Assembly: GCA_018648265.1 (NCBI GenBank)
Contig: JABGRN010000057.1
Coordinates: forward strand, 1-36,162
From: Prolixibacteraceae bacterium
GTDB lineage: Bacteria > Bacteroidota > Bacteroidia > Bacteroidales > Prolixibacteraceae
Reading direction: 5' to 3'
Length of the DNA stretch: 36,162 nt
Below the pieces are notes generated by a model. It was not told where the DNA came from. It made no database searches and saw nothing but the letters and a program-made list of their open reading frames with translations. The position numbers were made by a program, and so were the translations under genes. Position 1 is the stretch's first letter. Each line of letters starts with the position of its first letter. Of this stretch, positions 8,374 to 18,405 are shown piece after piece.

Positions 8374-9498
8374 ATGAAAAAGATAATTATACTACTTATT
8401 TGGATTTTAACCTTTTTGTTTGCCGAAGCTCAGGAGGGTGGGGAAGTAGTACAAATCTTAAAAGGAAAAGTAATCAATGAGCTTACTAACGAACCGGTTT
8501 CGTACACTAATATTGGGTTGGAAGATACTTTTTTTGGCACGGCCAGCGATGTGGATGGAAATTTTGAACTGAAAATTCCGGCAGAGCTGGTTTCAAAAGA
8601 CATCTATTTTTCGGCGGTGGGGTTCAAAAACAAAAAATTCCCCGTTAAAACCTTATTCAGCAAAGAATTTAATATTGTGAAACTGGATGCACAATCGTAT
8701 GGAATAGACGACATCGACATTGCAGCTCAGTCGAAAGTGCTGATTCGGATATTACGAATGGCATCTGAAAATATTCCGATAAATTTTATTAGTGGCCCTT
8801 TTAACCTGGCTTGCAATTACGAAAATGAAAAACTAATTGACGACAGCATTCAAATTACACAAAATGCAAGTGTTTTAATTTACGATAAAACAGGTTATAC
8901 AAATCCGTCAAAACTCAATGCTTTTCATTCGCGAAAATATTCTGTAAAAAAGGAGGGAGAATCGGCAGGAGACTATCGTTTTTCAACAGGATCAACCAAT
9001 ATGGATGAATTGCTGGAGCTGGACTGGGTACGTTCAGGTTCATCGTTATTAAATCCGGCTTTGCTACCAGAGTTACAACTTGCCCTGGACGACGAACCAA
9101 TAATTGACGGCAGCCCGGCCTGGCTAATTTCATTCAAACAAAAAGTTCCAACTTTAGCAAGCTCAGGTGATTTTTATGCCACTTCTTTCGAAGGGAAAAT
9201 AACCATTGATAAAGATGATTATTCCGTTAAAGAAATTGAAGGAAAAGTTGTGTCTGCAAAAAATAACCGCCAGGGGAAATCGCTGGCAATTGGTAATTCA
9301 AACTCAAATTTTATTGAAGATGTTTCTTATAATTTTAAGGTAAAATACTCAAATCTTAAACCCGATTTTATTCTATTAAATAAAAAATATTTAAGCAATG
9401 GGAATATGATTACTGAGCAATCCCGATTGGTTATTCAACAAATACAAACAACAAACTTATCTATTCTTAAAAGTAGGGACTATTTTACCGGGGGGTAA
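8374..9498 (+). CDS. Secreted carboxypeptidase-like regulatory domain protein (long form)
   Basis: A 19-residue signal peptide (MKKIIILLIWILTFLFAEA) leads into a carboxypeptidase-like regulatory domain at residues ~28-100. Its hallmarks are LKGKVINELTNEPVSYTNI, ASDVDGNFELKIP and SAVGFKNKKF. The remaining ~270 residues are beta-rich with a DKDDYSVKEIEGKVVS segment typical of envelope proteins that pair this fold with a LolA-like or unclassified beta domain. No TonB plug or barrel is present. Exported localisation is well supported, the role is unknown. The gene converges on infB and shares a bidirectional hairpin with it. Confidence 0.75.
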   Translation: MKKIIILLIWILTFLFAEAQEGGEVVQILKGKVINELTNEPVSYTNIGLEDTFFGTASDVDGNFELKIPAELVSKDIYFSAVGFKNKKFPVKTLFSKEFNIVKLDAQSYGIDDIDIAAQSKVLIRILRMASENIPINFISGPFNLACNYENEKLIDDSIQITQNASVLIYDKTGYTNPSKLNAFHSRKYSVKKEGESAGDYRFSTGSTNMDELLELDWVRSGSSLLNPALLPELQLALDDEPIIDGSPAWLISFKQKVPTLASSGDFYATSFEGKITIDKDDYSVKEIEGKVVSAKNNRQGKSLAIGNSNSNFIEDVSYNFKVKYSNLKPDFILLNKKYLSNGNMITEQSRLVIQQIQTTNLSILKSRDYFTGG

Positions 9499-9538
9499 AA
9501 ATTGGGTTGTTTCTAATTCAGTTGAAGTTTCCTGAACT

Positions 9539-9578
9539 AAAATTCAAAAGACCGGGATTAACCGGCCTTTTGAATTTT
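9539..9578. terminator. Bidirectional terminator between the 8374 gene and infB
   Basis: Arms 9539-9555 and 9562-9578 pair over 17 positions with a 6-nt loop (GATTAA). There is a single A/C mismatch on the plus strand, which becomes a G-U pair on the minus strand. On the plus strand the right arm ends in a run of T. The hairpin sits between two convergent stop codons and so can end both transcripts. Confidence 0.8.
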
Positions 9579-9592
9579 TTATAAGTAATATT

Positions 9593-12565
9593 TTAAAGTT
9601 GTTTGGCAACTTCAATTTCGTGGAAGGACTCAACGTGGTCGCCCACTTTTATATCATTAAATTTTTCAATATTTAAACCACATTCATATCCATTCTTTAC
9701 CTCTTTTACATCTTCCTTAAATCTTTTCAACGAGCCCAGATTTCCTGTGTAAATTACAATACCATCGCGAATAACACGTATCTTCGAATTTCGTGATACT
9801 TTCCCATCGCGGACAATACAACCTGCAATATTTCCAACTTTGGTAATATTAAATACTTCAAGTACTTCAACGGTTCCTGTAATTTCTTCTTTAATTTCAG
9901 GCGAGAGCATACCTTCCATTGCTGCCCTAATTTCATTAATTGCATCGTAAATAATTGAATACAATCTAACATCAATTTGTTCTTTTTCGGCCAGTTTCCG
10001 TGCACTTAACGAAGGCCTAACCTGGAATCCAATTACAATAGCTTCTGAGGCAGCGGCCAATAATATATCGGATTCTGAAATTTGCCCAACTGCTTTATGT
10101 TTAATATTTACCTGGATTTCTTCTGTTGAAAGTTTTATCAAAGAATCGGAAAGAGCTTCGATAGAACCATCCACATCACCTTTTACAATGAGGTTTAGTT
10201 CCTGGAAGTTTCCAATAGCAATTCTCCGCCCAATTTCGTCGAGTGTAATATGTTTTTGTGTCCTTAATCCTTGTTCGCGGGCCAGTTGTTCTCTTTTGTT
10301 TGCAATATTCCTTGCATCCCTCTCATTTTCTAACGCATTAAATTTGTCACCGGCTTGCGGCGCTCCATTTAATCCTAAAATGATTGCCGGCTCTGCCGGG
10401 CCAACTTTATCAATTTTCTGGTTGCGTTCGTTAAACATTGCTTTTACGTGGCCAAAATATTGCCCTGCTAAAACAATATCGCCCACATGTAAAGTACCTG
10501 TTTGTACAAGTAGGGTTGCCACATAACCTCTGCCTTTATCCAGCGATGATTCAATAATAGTCCCTGCTGCATTTTTATTAGGGCTTGCTTTCAGCTCTAA
10601 CATTTCGGCTTCCAGGAGTACTTTCTCAAGCAGCTCTTCAATACCGATTCCGTTTTTTGCTGAAATATCGTGCGATTGATATTTCCCACCCCAGTCTTCA
10701 ACTAAAAAGTTCATATTGGCTAACTTTTCCTTTATTGATTCAGGATTAGCGCCGGGTTTGTCAATCTTGTTAATTGCAAATACAATAGGAACTCCGGCAG
10801 CAGTCGCATGGTTAATGGCTTCAACTGTTTGCGGCATTACGCTATCGTCGGCAGCAACAATAATAATGGCAATATCGGTAACCTGGGCCCCACGGGCACG
10901 CATTGCCGTAAAAGCCTCATGTCCCGGAGTATCGAGAAATGTAATGTCTTTGCCATTTTCCAAACTAACATGATATGCACCAATATGCTGGGTAATACCA
11001 CCTGCTTCACCGGCAATTACATTTGTACTTCTGATATAATCAAGTAAAGAAGTTTTACCATGATCGACGTGCCCCATCACGGTTACAATTGGCGGGCGCG
11101 AAATTAAATCCTCTTCTTTATCTTCAACGTCCACAATTGCCTCCTGGATTTCAACACTTACAAATTCAACAGTGTATCCAAATTCTTCTGCCACGACAGA
11201 AAGTGTCTCTGCATCGAGCCGTTGGTTTATTGAAACGAAAAGCCCAAGGCTCATACACGATGAGATAATTTGTGTTACACTTACATCCATCATGTTCGCA
11301 AATTCATTAACCGAAACGAACTCTGTAACTTTTAATACCTTTTTTGCCTGATTCTGAATTTCAATGTCAGCCTGCAATTTTTCGCTAACGGCCGCCCTTT
11401 TGTCACGCCTGTGTTTCGATCCTTTCGATTTGCCCTTTGCAGTTAACCGTGCAAGGGTGTCTTTTATTTGTTTTTGGACATCTTCAACATCAACTTCTTT
11501 TTTTACAACTCTTTTGTTTTTACTTCCCTGCTTAATAACCTTGAAATTACCGCTTGGCTTAATGCCTTGTTTTTCGTTTACACTTACTTTCCCGGTATCT
11601 TTAGAAATCCTCTTTCTACGTTTTTTGCGAGAATTGCTTTGTTCAGGAGGGGTGTCTTTAGTTGTACTGTCTTTTTTATTGGGTAATTTAATTTTCCCTA
11701 CAACAGTTGGCCCATTCAGCTTATTTATTTTAACCTTAATTACACTTTTATCGGAATCTTCAGTTTTTCCTTCAACCTCTTTTGCAGATTTTTTACTAGT
11801 ACTTTTTTGCTTCAACCTATCTTTGCGTTCTTTGTCTTTTTCTTCTTTTGTTTTTTTAGTAGGCCTGGTTTTTTGATTGATATTTGCTAAATCTATTTTA
11901 CCAACAACTTTTACATCATCAACTTTTGGGACATTCATTTCAATTAATTCTGCCGAAGGTTCTTTTTGAATATCCTCCTGAATTGGCTTTTCTTCTTTAA
12001 CAACTGGCACAGGTTTTTGTGCCGGCTTTTCTTTTTCCTTTTTCTTTTCTTTTTGAATAGGTTTTTTTACCTCAATTGGCTTTTTAACTTTCGCAGGTTT
12101 TTCAACTTTCTTTTTAGGTTTTGACAGACTTTTCAGGTCGATTTTACCAAGTACTTTTATTTTTTCTTCTATGGGGGCTGGTTTTTCTTCTACAGGTTTT
12201 TCTATAGCAGGTATTACTACTTTTTCTTTTATGACTTCCGGAACAACTTTTTCTGTTTTCTTTTCTTTAACCTCCTCAATATTGGCTTGTTCTTTAGGTT
12301 TTTCTTTTTCCTTTACTTCGTCGATAGCAACAGCTTCTTTTTTTGGCCGATGACTCATTAAGCTTATCTTTTCCGATTCCTTTTTAAGGCTAATATCTAT
12401 TTTGTATTCTTTTTCAAGAAGCTGAACAGCTTCTTCGACAACTTTTGAATTCGGACTTGAATCAACATCAAAACCTTTTTTATGTAAAAACTCTACAATT
12501 GTGTGAGTTCCAACGTTAAATTCCCTTGCAAGTTTGCTAAGCCTAATTGTCTTACCAGCTACCAT
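9593..12565 (-). CDS. infB: Translation initiation factor IF-2
   Basis: IF-2 is the GTPase that places initiator tRNA on the 30S subunit and promotes subunit joining. The 990-residue protein starts with an IF2_N domain (residues ~5-55), followed by ~340 residues of Lys/Glu/Pro/Val-rich linker and a second IF2_N-like domain (~410-475). The G domain has GHVDHGK at 498-504, DTPGH at 545-549, NKID at 599-602 and SAKNGIG as G5. Domains II to IV follow to the C-terminus. The long charged linker is usual for Bacteroidota IF-2. It is the last gene of the rimP-nusA-infB operon, 95 bp after nusA. Confidence 0.98.
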   Translation of the reverse strand: MVAGKTIRLSKLAREFNVGTHTIVEFLHKKGFDVDSSPNSKVVEEAVQLLEKEYKIDISLKKESEKISLMSHRPKKEAVAIDEVKEKEKPKEQANIEEVKEKKTEKVVPEVIKEKVVIPAIEKPVEEKPAPIEEKIKVLGKIDLKSLSKPKKKVEKPAKVKKPIEVKKPIQKEKKKEKEKPAQKPVPVVKEEKPIQEDIQKEPSAELIEMNVPKVDDVKVVGKIDLANINQKTRPTKKTKEEKDKERKDRLKQKSTSKKSAKEVEGKTEDSDKSVIKVKINKLNGPTVVGKIKLPNKKDSTTKDTPPEQSNSRKKRRKRISKDTGKVSVNEKQGIKPSGNFKVIKQGSKNKRVVKKEVDVEDVQKQIKDTLARLTAKGKSKGSKHRRDKRAAVSEKLQADIEIQNQAKKVLKVTEFVSVNEFANMMDVSVTQIISSCMSLGLFVSINQRLDAETLSVVAEEFGYTVEFVSVEIQEAIVDVEDKEEDLISRPPIVTVMGHVDHGKTSLLDYIRSTNVIAGEAGGITQHIGAYHVSLENGKDITFLDTPGHEAFTAMRARGAQVTDIAIIIVAADDSVMPQTVEAINHATAAGVPIVFAINKIDKPGANPESIKEKLANMNFLVEDWGGKYQSHDISAKNGIGIEELLEKVLLEAEMLELKASPNKNAAGTIIESSLDKGRGYVATLLVQTGTLHVGDIVLAGQYFGHVKAMFNERNQKIDKVGPAEPAIILGLNGAPQAGDKFNALENERDARNIANKREQLAREQGLRTQKHITLDEIGRRIAIGNFQELNLIVKGDVDGSIEALSDSLIKLSTEEIQVNIKHKAVGQISESDILLAAASEAIVIGFQVRPSLSARKLAEKEQIDVRLYSIIYDAINEIRAAMEGMLSPEIKEEITGTVEVLEVFNITKVGNIAGCIVRDGKVSRNSKIRVIRDGIVIYTGNLGSLKRFKEDVKEVKNGYECGLNIEKFNDIKVGDHVESFHEIEVAKQL

Positions 12566-12660
12566 AAAAACTCTATTTTCTATTCTTATTCCAAATGCTA
12601 AAACTTACTCTACATTTTTAGCTAAAAGCCTCAATTGTATTTCAATTTCTGCTATTACTT

Positions 12661-13896
12661 CTATTCAAATTCCGATCGGAGTACTTTTAAAATATTATCA
12701 ATAGTTTCCTCTTCAAGGTCGGTGCGTTTTATCAATTCTTCGCGCGATAAATTGAGTACATTCTTTGCGCTGTCGCAACCAATTGCTTTAAGTTGATCCA
12801 ATACCCAATCTTCAATCTCATCTGTAAATTCATCTAAGTTAACATCTTCGTTATCTTGCTCCATTTCGCGGAACACATCTATCTCGTACCCGGTTAGCTG
12901 ACTTGCCAAACGAATATTCAACCCACCTTTCCCGATAGCTAGTGAAACCTCTTCTGGTCTAAGGTAAACTTCCGCTCTTTTGGTGTCCTCGATTAATTTA
13001 ATTGAATTTATTTTTGCGGGATTTAATGACCTTTTAATAAATAATTGAATATTAGCCGAGAAATTAATTACGTCAATATTTTCGTTTCTAAGTTCACGCA
13101 CAATTCCATGAATCCGCGAACCTTTCATACCAACACATGCACCTACCGGATCAATTCTTTCGTCATAAGATTCAACAGCTACTTTTGCCCTTTCTCCCGG
13201 CACCCTGACAATTTTTTTGATAATAATTAAACCGTCAAAAATTTCAGGGATTTCAAGTTCAAACAATCTTTCAAGAAAAGTAGTGGCAGTCCGTGATAAA
13301 ATAATCAATGGGTTATTATTGCGTAACTCAACTTTATAAACTATTGCTCTTACAGTATCTCCTTTTCTAAAATAATCTGATGGTATTTGTTCTGATTTCG
13401 GTAATATCAATTCGTTTTCTTCGTCATCTAAAATAAGGATCTCTTTTTTCCAAACCTGATATACTTCGCCAGTTACAATATCACCAATTTTATCTTTGTA
13501 CTTTCCGTAAATATGGTCTTTTTCCAGCTCCATGATTTTACTGGCCAGGTTTTGGCGCAGGTTTAAAATGGCGCGACGCCCAAAATCAGCGACTTTAACT
13601 TCGTCGGTAACCTCTTCGCCAACTTCATAATCTTCATCAATTTTCAACGCTTCCGTAAGTGTAATCTGAAGATTGGGATCCTCCAATTCATTATCATTTA
13701 CAACCTGGCGGTTTCTCCAAATTTCAAAGTCGCCTTTGTCAATATTAATAATTACGTCGAAGTTTTCGTCGGTTTCATATTGCCTGATAAGCACACTACG
13801 AAAAGCATCTTCAAGGACGCTCATCATTGTAACCCTGTCAATGTTTTTCAGTTCTTTAAATTCGGCAAAAGTATCAATCAGGTTAATATTTTCCAT
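12661..13896 (-). CDS. nusA: Transcription termination/antitermination protein NusA
   Basis: NusA binds RNA polymerase and nascent RNA and modulates pausing, termination and antitermination. The 411-residue protein shows the N-terminal polymerase-binding domain, an S1 domain (GDIVTGEVYQVWKKEI), and tandem KH domains. These include RVPGERAKVAV, GACVGMKGSRIHGIVREL and EEVSLAIGKGGLNIRLASQL. The C-terminus has one helix-hairpin-helix-like unit (SREELIKRTDLEEETI) in place of the two acidic repeats of E. coli, which explains the shorter length. The ATG at 13896 is used; a GTG codon directly before it is in frame but less likely. The gene lies 11 bp after rimP. Confidence 0.97.
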   Translation of the reverse strand: MENINLIDTFAEFKELKNIDRVTMMSVLEDAFRSVLIRQYETDENFDVIINIDKGDFEIWRNRQVVNDNELEDPNLQITLTEALKIDEDYEVGEEVTDEVKVADFGRRAILNLRQNLASKIMELEKDHIYGKYKDKIGDIVTGEVYQVWKKEILILDDEENELILPKSEQIPSDYFRKGDTVRAIVYKVELRNNNPLIILSRTATTFLERLFELEIPEIFDGLIIIKKIVRVPGERAKVAVESYDERIDPVGACVGMKGSRIHGIVRELRNENIDVINFSANIQLFIKRSLNPAKINSIKLIEDTKRAEVYLRPEEVSLAIGKGGLNIRLASQLTGYEIDVFREMEQDNEDVNLDEFTDEIEDWVLDQLKAIGCDSAKNVLNLSREELIKRTDLEEETIDNILKVLRSEFE

Positions 13897-13907
13897 CACA
13901 AATCAGT

Positions 13908-14372
13908 TTATTTAAATGAAATAACAGCTTTCGCACTTTTCATTTCTTCGTATTTAAATATGTGTTGTTTTACAATTAATTGCTTTTTTTTGTGCCCTTC
14001 CACTTTTTCACGGGTGGAAGTTTCCAAAACTATTTCTTCTTCGTTAGCATCTTTTAGTAAGCCTGTATATTTAATATTTGTAGAGTTCAATATTTCAACT
14101 TCGCGGCCTTTGTACTTGTAAAACTGTTCCTTTACTTTAAAACTTTCGGTTAATCCCGGAGAAGAAACATGTAATTCGAAATCTTCTTTCTCCCTGTCAA
14201 AACTATGTTCTACATGACGGCTAATTGCCACACACTGACTAATGGTAAGCCCGTCGAAACAGTCAACAAATACATTTATCTTATTCAATTTGTTTACTGT
14301 AACATCAATCAGGAACATATTTTCTTCCAGTTTCCCCTCAACCAATTTTACTACTTCAGCTTTGTCAATCAT
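13908..14372 (-). CDS. rimP: Ribosome maturation factor RimP
   Basis: RimP assists late 30S ribosomal subunit assembly. The 154-residue protein beginning MIDKAEVVKLVEGKLEENM has the usual two-domain RimP layout. VFVDCFDGLTISQCVAISRH is the family's conserved helix-strand block, followed by DFELHVSSPGLTESF (SSPG motif) and a C-terminal Sm-like beta domain. The open frame extends 66 bp further upstream, but those residues do not look like RimP and the ATG at 14372 matches family length. It is the first gene of the rimP-nusA-infB operon. Confidence 0.95.
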   Translation of the reverse strand: MIDKAEVVKLVEGKLEENMFLIDVTVNKLNKINVFVDCFDGLTISQCVAISRHVEHSFDREKEDFELHVSSPGLTESFKVKEQFYKYKGREVEILNSTNIKYTGLLKDANEEEIVLETSTREKVEGHKKKQLIVKQHIFKYEEMKSAKAVISFK

Positions 14373-14435
14373 TATTCCAAGTAACAAAATAGGGAACCAG
14401 AGGTCCCCTAAAACAGGTTTTTCTAAAAATCTTTG

Positions 14436-14467
14436 CAAAAATAGTAAAATTCTTAATTAAATACAAA
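14436..14467 (-). promoter_or_regulatory. Promoter of the rimP-nusA-infB operon
   Basis: On the minus strand TTTG (14464-14467) and TATTTTTG (14436-14443) are separated by exactly 20 nt, a full match to the Bacteroidota promoter consensus. Transcription would start near 14430, giving a leader of about 58 nt to rimP. Within that leader GGGGACC and GGTTCCC (14392-14408) form a short stem with a 3-nt loop, possibly a leader hairpin. Confidence 0.75.
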
Positions 14468-14647
14468 AATCGTCAAAGTTATAACGTGCTGATTTTTAAA
14501 GAATAAATAATTAAACCAGAAAGCACTGATAAAAGCTAGTTTCTTTTATTAATATTGACCTTCGTAATGATATGCAGGACATGACAAATGACTGTTTTAG
14601 GATCGATTAAAGTTTGTATTTTTAACATGTTAGAATAAAAACTATTT

Positions 14648-15904
14648 GTGAATCAATTTCACTTAAATAAGAAAAAAATCATAAACGATCCTGTTTTTGG
14701 TTTTATCAATTTACAATCAGAGTTGGTTTTTGATTTGCTCGAAAGCCCTGAATTTCAACGTTTAAGGAGGATAAAGCAATTGGGGCTTACCTACTTGGTT
14801 TTCCCGGGCGCGAACCATTCTCGTTTCGAGCATGCTTTGGGGGCAAGCCATTTAATGCGGCAAGCCATTTCGGTTTTAAGGTTAAAGGGGCATAAAATTA
14901 CAAACCAGGAAGCCGAAGCTGTTACAGTGGCAATTCTGTTGCACGATATTGGACATGCCCCATTTTCTCATGTTTTGGAAAATACCCTGGTTGAAATTTC
15001 GCACGAAGAAATTTCGTTACTGATTATGAACGATTTAAACCGCCAGTTTAACGGGAAACTGGATTTAGCGATTGAAATTTTTACGAACCAGTATGAAAAA
15101 ACATTTTTGCACCAATTAGTTTCAAGCCAGTTAGATATGGACAGATTGGATTATTTGACCCGCGACAGCTTTTTTACCGGAGTTAACGAGGGTATTGTTG
15201 GGATCGACAGGATTATTAAAATGTTGAATGTTTGGAATGGGCAATTGGTTGTTGATGCGAAAGGAATTTATTCTATCGAGAAATTCCTGATTGCACGTCG
15301 GTTAATGTACTGGCAGGTGTATCTTCATAAAACAGTTGTTGCAGCCGAATTTCTTTTAATAAATGTACTAAAGAGGGCCAGCGAACTAGTAGCAAATGGA
15401 ATAACTGTATTTGCAACTCCTGCATTAGATCTGTTCCTAAAAAACAATTTCACCTCAGAAGATTTTAATAAAAATATTGTTGTTGACGGGAAAAATGTTC
15501 TAGAGTGGTTTTCGTTGTTAGACGACAACGATATTTTGATTTCGGTTAAAGAATGGCAGTTTCACACCGATCTCGTTCTTTCCTTATTGGCTAAAAGTAT
15601 TGTCAACCGAAAACTTTTTAAAAACGAACTAAAATCAAAACCGGTTTCAAAACAGGTGGAAAATAATATTTTAAAACAAATTTCAAAAAACATTACCCAC
15701 GATGAAAAACTGGCTAAATATTTATTAATAACCGGCGATATAACAAACAACGCGCTAAACAAGCATAACGAAAACATTCATATTTTATTTAATGATGGTA
15801 ATGTTAAAGATATCCGCAACGCTTCCGATATAAATTTATCGGTATTGACAAAAACGGTCCGCAAATATATTTTGTGTTATCCAAAAGAATTGGACTTTTA
15901 TTAG
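14648..15904 (+). CDS. HD-domain phosphohydrolase (dGTPase/SAMHD1-like superfamily)
   Basis: The 418-residue protein carries the metal-binding HD motif set in order: H of RFEHALGASH, HD of LLHDIGHAPFSH, and D of MDRLDYLTRDS. It belongs to the COG1078-type HD superfamily related to dNTP triphosphohydrolases. The N-terminal DPVFGFI and RLRRIKQLGL blocks are also typical of this group. The substrate is probably a (d)NTP or another phosphoester, but cannot be fixed from sequence. It uses a GTG start at 14648, as no ATG fits. It precedes lpxD in the same direction; the lpxD promoter lies inside and just after its 3' end, so lpxD can be expressed separately. Confidence 0.88.
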   Translation: MNQFHLNKKKIINDPVFGFINLQSELVFDLLESPEFQRLRRIKQLGLTYLVFPGANHSRFEHALGASHLMRQAISVLRLKGHKITNQEAEAVTVAILLHDIGHAPFSHVLENTLVEISHEEISLLIMNDLNRQFNGKLDLAIEIFTNQYEKTFLHQLVSSQLDMDRLDYLTRDSFFTGVNEGIVGIDRIIKMLNVWNGQLVVDAKGIYSIEKFLIARRLMYWQVYLHKTVVAAEFLLINVLKRASELVANGITVFATPALDLFLKNNFTSEDFNKNIVVDGKNVLEWFSLLDDNDILISVKEWQFHTDLVLSLLAKSIVNRKLFKNELKSKPVSKQVENNILKQISKNITHDEKLAKYLLITGDITNNALNKHNENIHILFNDGNVKDIRNASDINLSVLTKTVRKYILCYPKELDFY

Positions 15905-15920
15905 TTAAAAACTATATTTG
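15889..15920 (+). promoter_or_regulatory. Promoter of the lpxD-lpxC/fabZ-lpxA genes
   Basis: ATTG (15889-15892), 20 nt, then a perfect -7 TATATTTG (15913-15920). Transcription would start near 15927, 15 nt before the lpxD ATG. The -33 element lies within the last codons of the HD phosphohydrolase gene. Confidence 0.7.
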
Positions 15921-15941
15921 CAACGCAAAAAAAACAAATTA

Positions 15942-16982
15942 ATGGAATTTAAAGCCACAGACATTGCTGTATTTCTTAATGGAGAAGTTGTTGGAGATGG
16001 CAATGTAAAAGTTTTTAATGTGTCAAAAATAGAAGATGGGCAACCCGGGACACTTACTTTTCTGGCCAATCTGAAATATGAAAATTATATTTATCAAACA
16101 AATGCTTCAGTAGTTTTAGTAAATAAAAGTTTTACCCCAAAAGAAACAATAAAAGCTACCCTTATAAAAGTTGACGATGCTTATCAGGCATTTGCTTCGC
16201 TTCTCGATTTACATGAGCAATCAAAATCGAAACAAAAAACAGGTATCGAACAACCTAGTTTTATTGATAAAACAGCAATTTTGGGTGACGATGTTTATGT
16301 CGGTGTTTTTACTTATATTGGGGAAAAAGCCAGAATCGGCAAAGGGGTAAAATTGCACCCACAGGTACATATTGGCGATAATGTTTCCATTGGCAAAAAC
16401 TGTATTTTTTATTCCGGGGCTAAAATTTATAATGACACTGTAATTGGAGATGATTGTATAATCCATTCGGGGGCAGTAATTGGTTCCGATGGTTTTGGAT
16501 TTGCGCCGCAGGATGATGGCAGTTACAAAAAAATACATCAAATCGGCAATGTAATTATTGAAGATAATGTTGAGATTGGTGCGAACACTACAATTGATTG
16601 CGGAACCTTTGGGTCAACGATTATTCGTGCAGGTGTAAAATTAGATAATCTTATACAAATTGCACATAATTGCGAAATTGGTGAAAATACAGTTATTGCC
16701 GCGCAAACTGGTTTAGCAGGGTCAACAAAAATAGGTAAAAACTGTAAAATTGCCGGGCAGGTTGGTATGGCTGGCCATCTTACAATTGGTGATAATGTTA
16801 CTATCGGCGCACAATCAGGAATTTCAAAATCAGTAAAAAGCGACAGGATTATTCTTGGTACTCCGGCAATTAATATTAAAGATGCCATTAAAGTTTATAC
16901 TATATTCCGAAATTTACCAAAATTACGAAGCGAGGTTATTGAATTACAAAAAGAAATTAAATCTCTGAAAAAAAATAATTAA
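15942..16982 (+). CDS. lpxD: UDP-3-O-acylglucosamine N-acyltransferase LpxD
   Basis: LpxD adds the second acyl chain in lipid A synthesis, from acyl-ACP to UDP-3-O-acyl-glucosamine, in the cytoplasm. The 346-residue protein has the N-terminal uridine-binding domain ([15 protein letters not shown]). A long left-handed beta-helix of hexapeptide repeats follows, and the catalytic His is within [10 protein letters not shown] at residue 242. The C-terminal helix ([13 protein letters not shown]) contributes to the trimer. The ATG at 15942 is chosen over an upstream frame extension because it gives the usual N-terminus and lies downstream of the promoter. The gene is 17 bp ahead of lpxC/fabZ. Confidence 0.96.
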   Translation: MEFKATDIAVFLNGEVVGDGNVKVFNVSKIEDGQPGTLTFLANLKYENYIYQTNASVVLVNKSFTPKETIKATLIKVDDAYQAFASLLDLHEQSKSKQKTGIEQPSFIDKTAILGDDVYVGVFTYIGEKARIGKGVKLHPQVHIGDNVSIGKNCIFYSGAKIYNDTVIGDDCIIHSGAVIGSDGFGFAPQDDGSYKKIHQIGNVIIEDNVEIGANTTIDCGTFGSTIIRAGVKLDNLIQIAHNCEIGENTVIAAQTGLAGSTKIGKNCKIAGQVGMAGHLTIGDNVTIGAQSGISKSVKSDRIILGTPAINIKDAIKVYTIFRNLPKLRSEVIELQKEIKSLKKNN

Positions 16983-16999
16983 ACTTTAAAAGTTAAAGT

Positions 17000-18388
17000 A
17001 TGGTTATAAAACAAAAAACGTTAGCAAATTCGTTTATAATTGAAGGGAAAGGATTGCACACCGGGGTAAATGTTACTATGAATTTTCTTCCGGCGCCGGA
17101 AAACCATGGTTTTAAATTTAAGCGGGTTGACCTTGAAAACCATCCACTTATTGAAGCAGATGCAGATTTTGTTATAGATACTTCACGCGGAACAATGCTC
17201 GAAAAAAATGGAGCCCGTATCGGAACCATTGAACACACATTGGCGGCATTGGTCGGAATGGATCTCGACAATGTGCTAATTGAAGTAAATAATGAAGAAG
17301 CCCCTATAATTGATGGTAGTTCGAAATACTTTGTAGAAGGTATTGAAAAGGCCGGTATTGTTGAACAAAATGCCGAACGTGAATTTTTTGAGATCAAAGA
17401 AAAAATACAATTTAACGATGAAAAATCGGGAGCTGAAATTATTGCGCTGCCCGATGATGATTACAGGCTGAATGTAATGATTTCTTTCAAATCAAAGGTT
17501 TTAAACAACCAATTTGCCAATTTACAATCCATCAATAATTTTAAAGAAGAAATTGCCAATTGCCGTACATTTGTTTTCTTACACGAAATAGAATACCTAC
17601 TAAACAACAATTTGATAAAAGGTGGCGATATAGACAATGCTATAGTTATTATTGACAAAGAAGTAAATCAGGAAGAACTAGACAGATTGGCAGATCTTTT
17701 TCAGCATGAACGGGTTGAGGTAAAACCACAGGGTATTTTAAATAACCTTGATCTACATTTCGACAACGAATGTGCACGCCACAAATTACTCGATGTTATT
17801 GGCGACTTAGCTTTGTGTGGCAAACGTATCAAGGGGCGCATTATTGCTACGAAACCAGGCCACGGCCCAAATACAATGTTTGCCAAAGTACTTAAAAAAG
17901 CTTACAAAAAAACCATTGACAAAGCACCGGTTTATAATCCTGAAATCCCTCCTTTAATGGATGTGAACAGGATTAAAGAACTTTTGCCACATCGATATCC
18001 ATTTTTAATGGTCGATAAAGTAATTTCGATAACAGAAAATGAAATAGTGGGTATTAAAAATGTAAGCACAAACGAACCATTTTTCCAGGGGCATTTCCCT
18101 GCCGAGCCTGTAATGCCAGGCGTTTTAATGGTCGAAGCAATGGCACAAACAGGCGGGTTGCTTGTTTTAAACCAGCAAGAAGGTAAATTTTTAACCTATT
18201 TTATTCGTATTGATAATGTTAAATTCAGAAAAAAAGTTGTCCCCGGCGATACACTAATTTTTAAATTAACATTGACTTCACCAATCCGGCGTGGAATTGC
18301 AAACGTAAAAGGAGTTACATACGTAGGGAGCAAGGTGGTAGCCGAAGGTGAATTTATGGCACAAATAGTAAAACAAACAGAAAACTAA
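17000..18388 (+). CDS. lpxC/fabZ: Bifunctional UDP-3-O-acyl-GlcNAc deacetylase / 3-hydroxyacyl-ACP dehydratase (LpxC-FabZ fusion)
   Basis: Residues 1 to ~305 are LpxC, the zinc deacetylase that commits UDP-acyl-GlcNAc to lipid A. The zinc ligands are visible as H79 (TIEHTLAAL), H261 and D265 (RHKLLDVIGDL), and H288 (KPGHG) fits the catalytic His. Residues ~320-462 are FabZ, the fatty-acid dehydratase, with LPHRYPFLMVD and the hot-dog-fold catalytic pair H365 (GHFP) and E379 (VEAMAQ), 14 residues apart as in FabZ enzymes. The fusion couples two enzymes that compete for 3-hydroxyacyl-ACP and is known from Bacteroidota. Both halves look complete. It lies between lpxD and lpxA with 17-bp gaps. 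Confidence 0.97.
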   Translation: MVIKQKTLANSFIIEGKGLHTGVNVTMNFLPAPENHGFKFKRVDLENHPLIEADADFVIDTSRGTMLEKNGARIGTIEHTLAALVGMDLDNVLIEVNNEEAPIIDGSSKYFVEGIEKAGIVEQNAEREFFEIKEKIQFNDEKSGAEIIALPDDDYRLNVMISFKSKVLNNQFANLQSINNFKEEIANCRTFVFLHEIEYLLNNNLIKGGDIDNAIVIIDKEVNQEELDRLADLFQHERVEVKPQGILNNLDLHFDNECARHKLLDVIGDLALCGKRIKGRIIATKPGHGPNTMFAKVLKKAYKKTIDKAPVYNPEIPPLMDVNRIKELLPHRYPFLMVDKVISITENEIVGIKNVSTNEPFFQGHFPAEPVMPGVLMVEAMAQTGGLLVLNQQEGKFLTYFIRIDNVKFRKKVVPGDTLIFKLTLTSPIRRGIANVKGVTYVGSKVVAEGEFMAQIVKQTEN

Positions 18389-18405
18389 TTCAGAAGAAAT
18401 AAAAT

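Noticed and set aside
11364-11876. 170-residue open frame on the plus strand opposite infB
   Set aside because: It is the mirror of the Lys/Glu/Pro-rich IF-2 linker; the translation is low-complexity Leu/Phe/Ser and has no family signature.
16983-17000. AACTTTAAAAGTT palindrome before lpxC/fabZ as an operator
   Set aside because: Short, AT-only and inside a 17-bp operon gap; expected by chance in this base composition.
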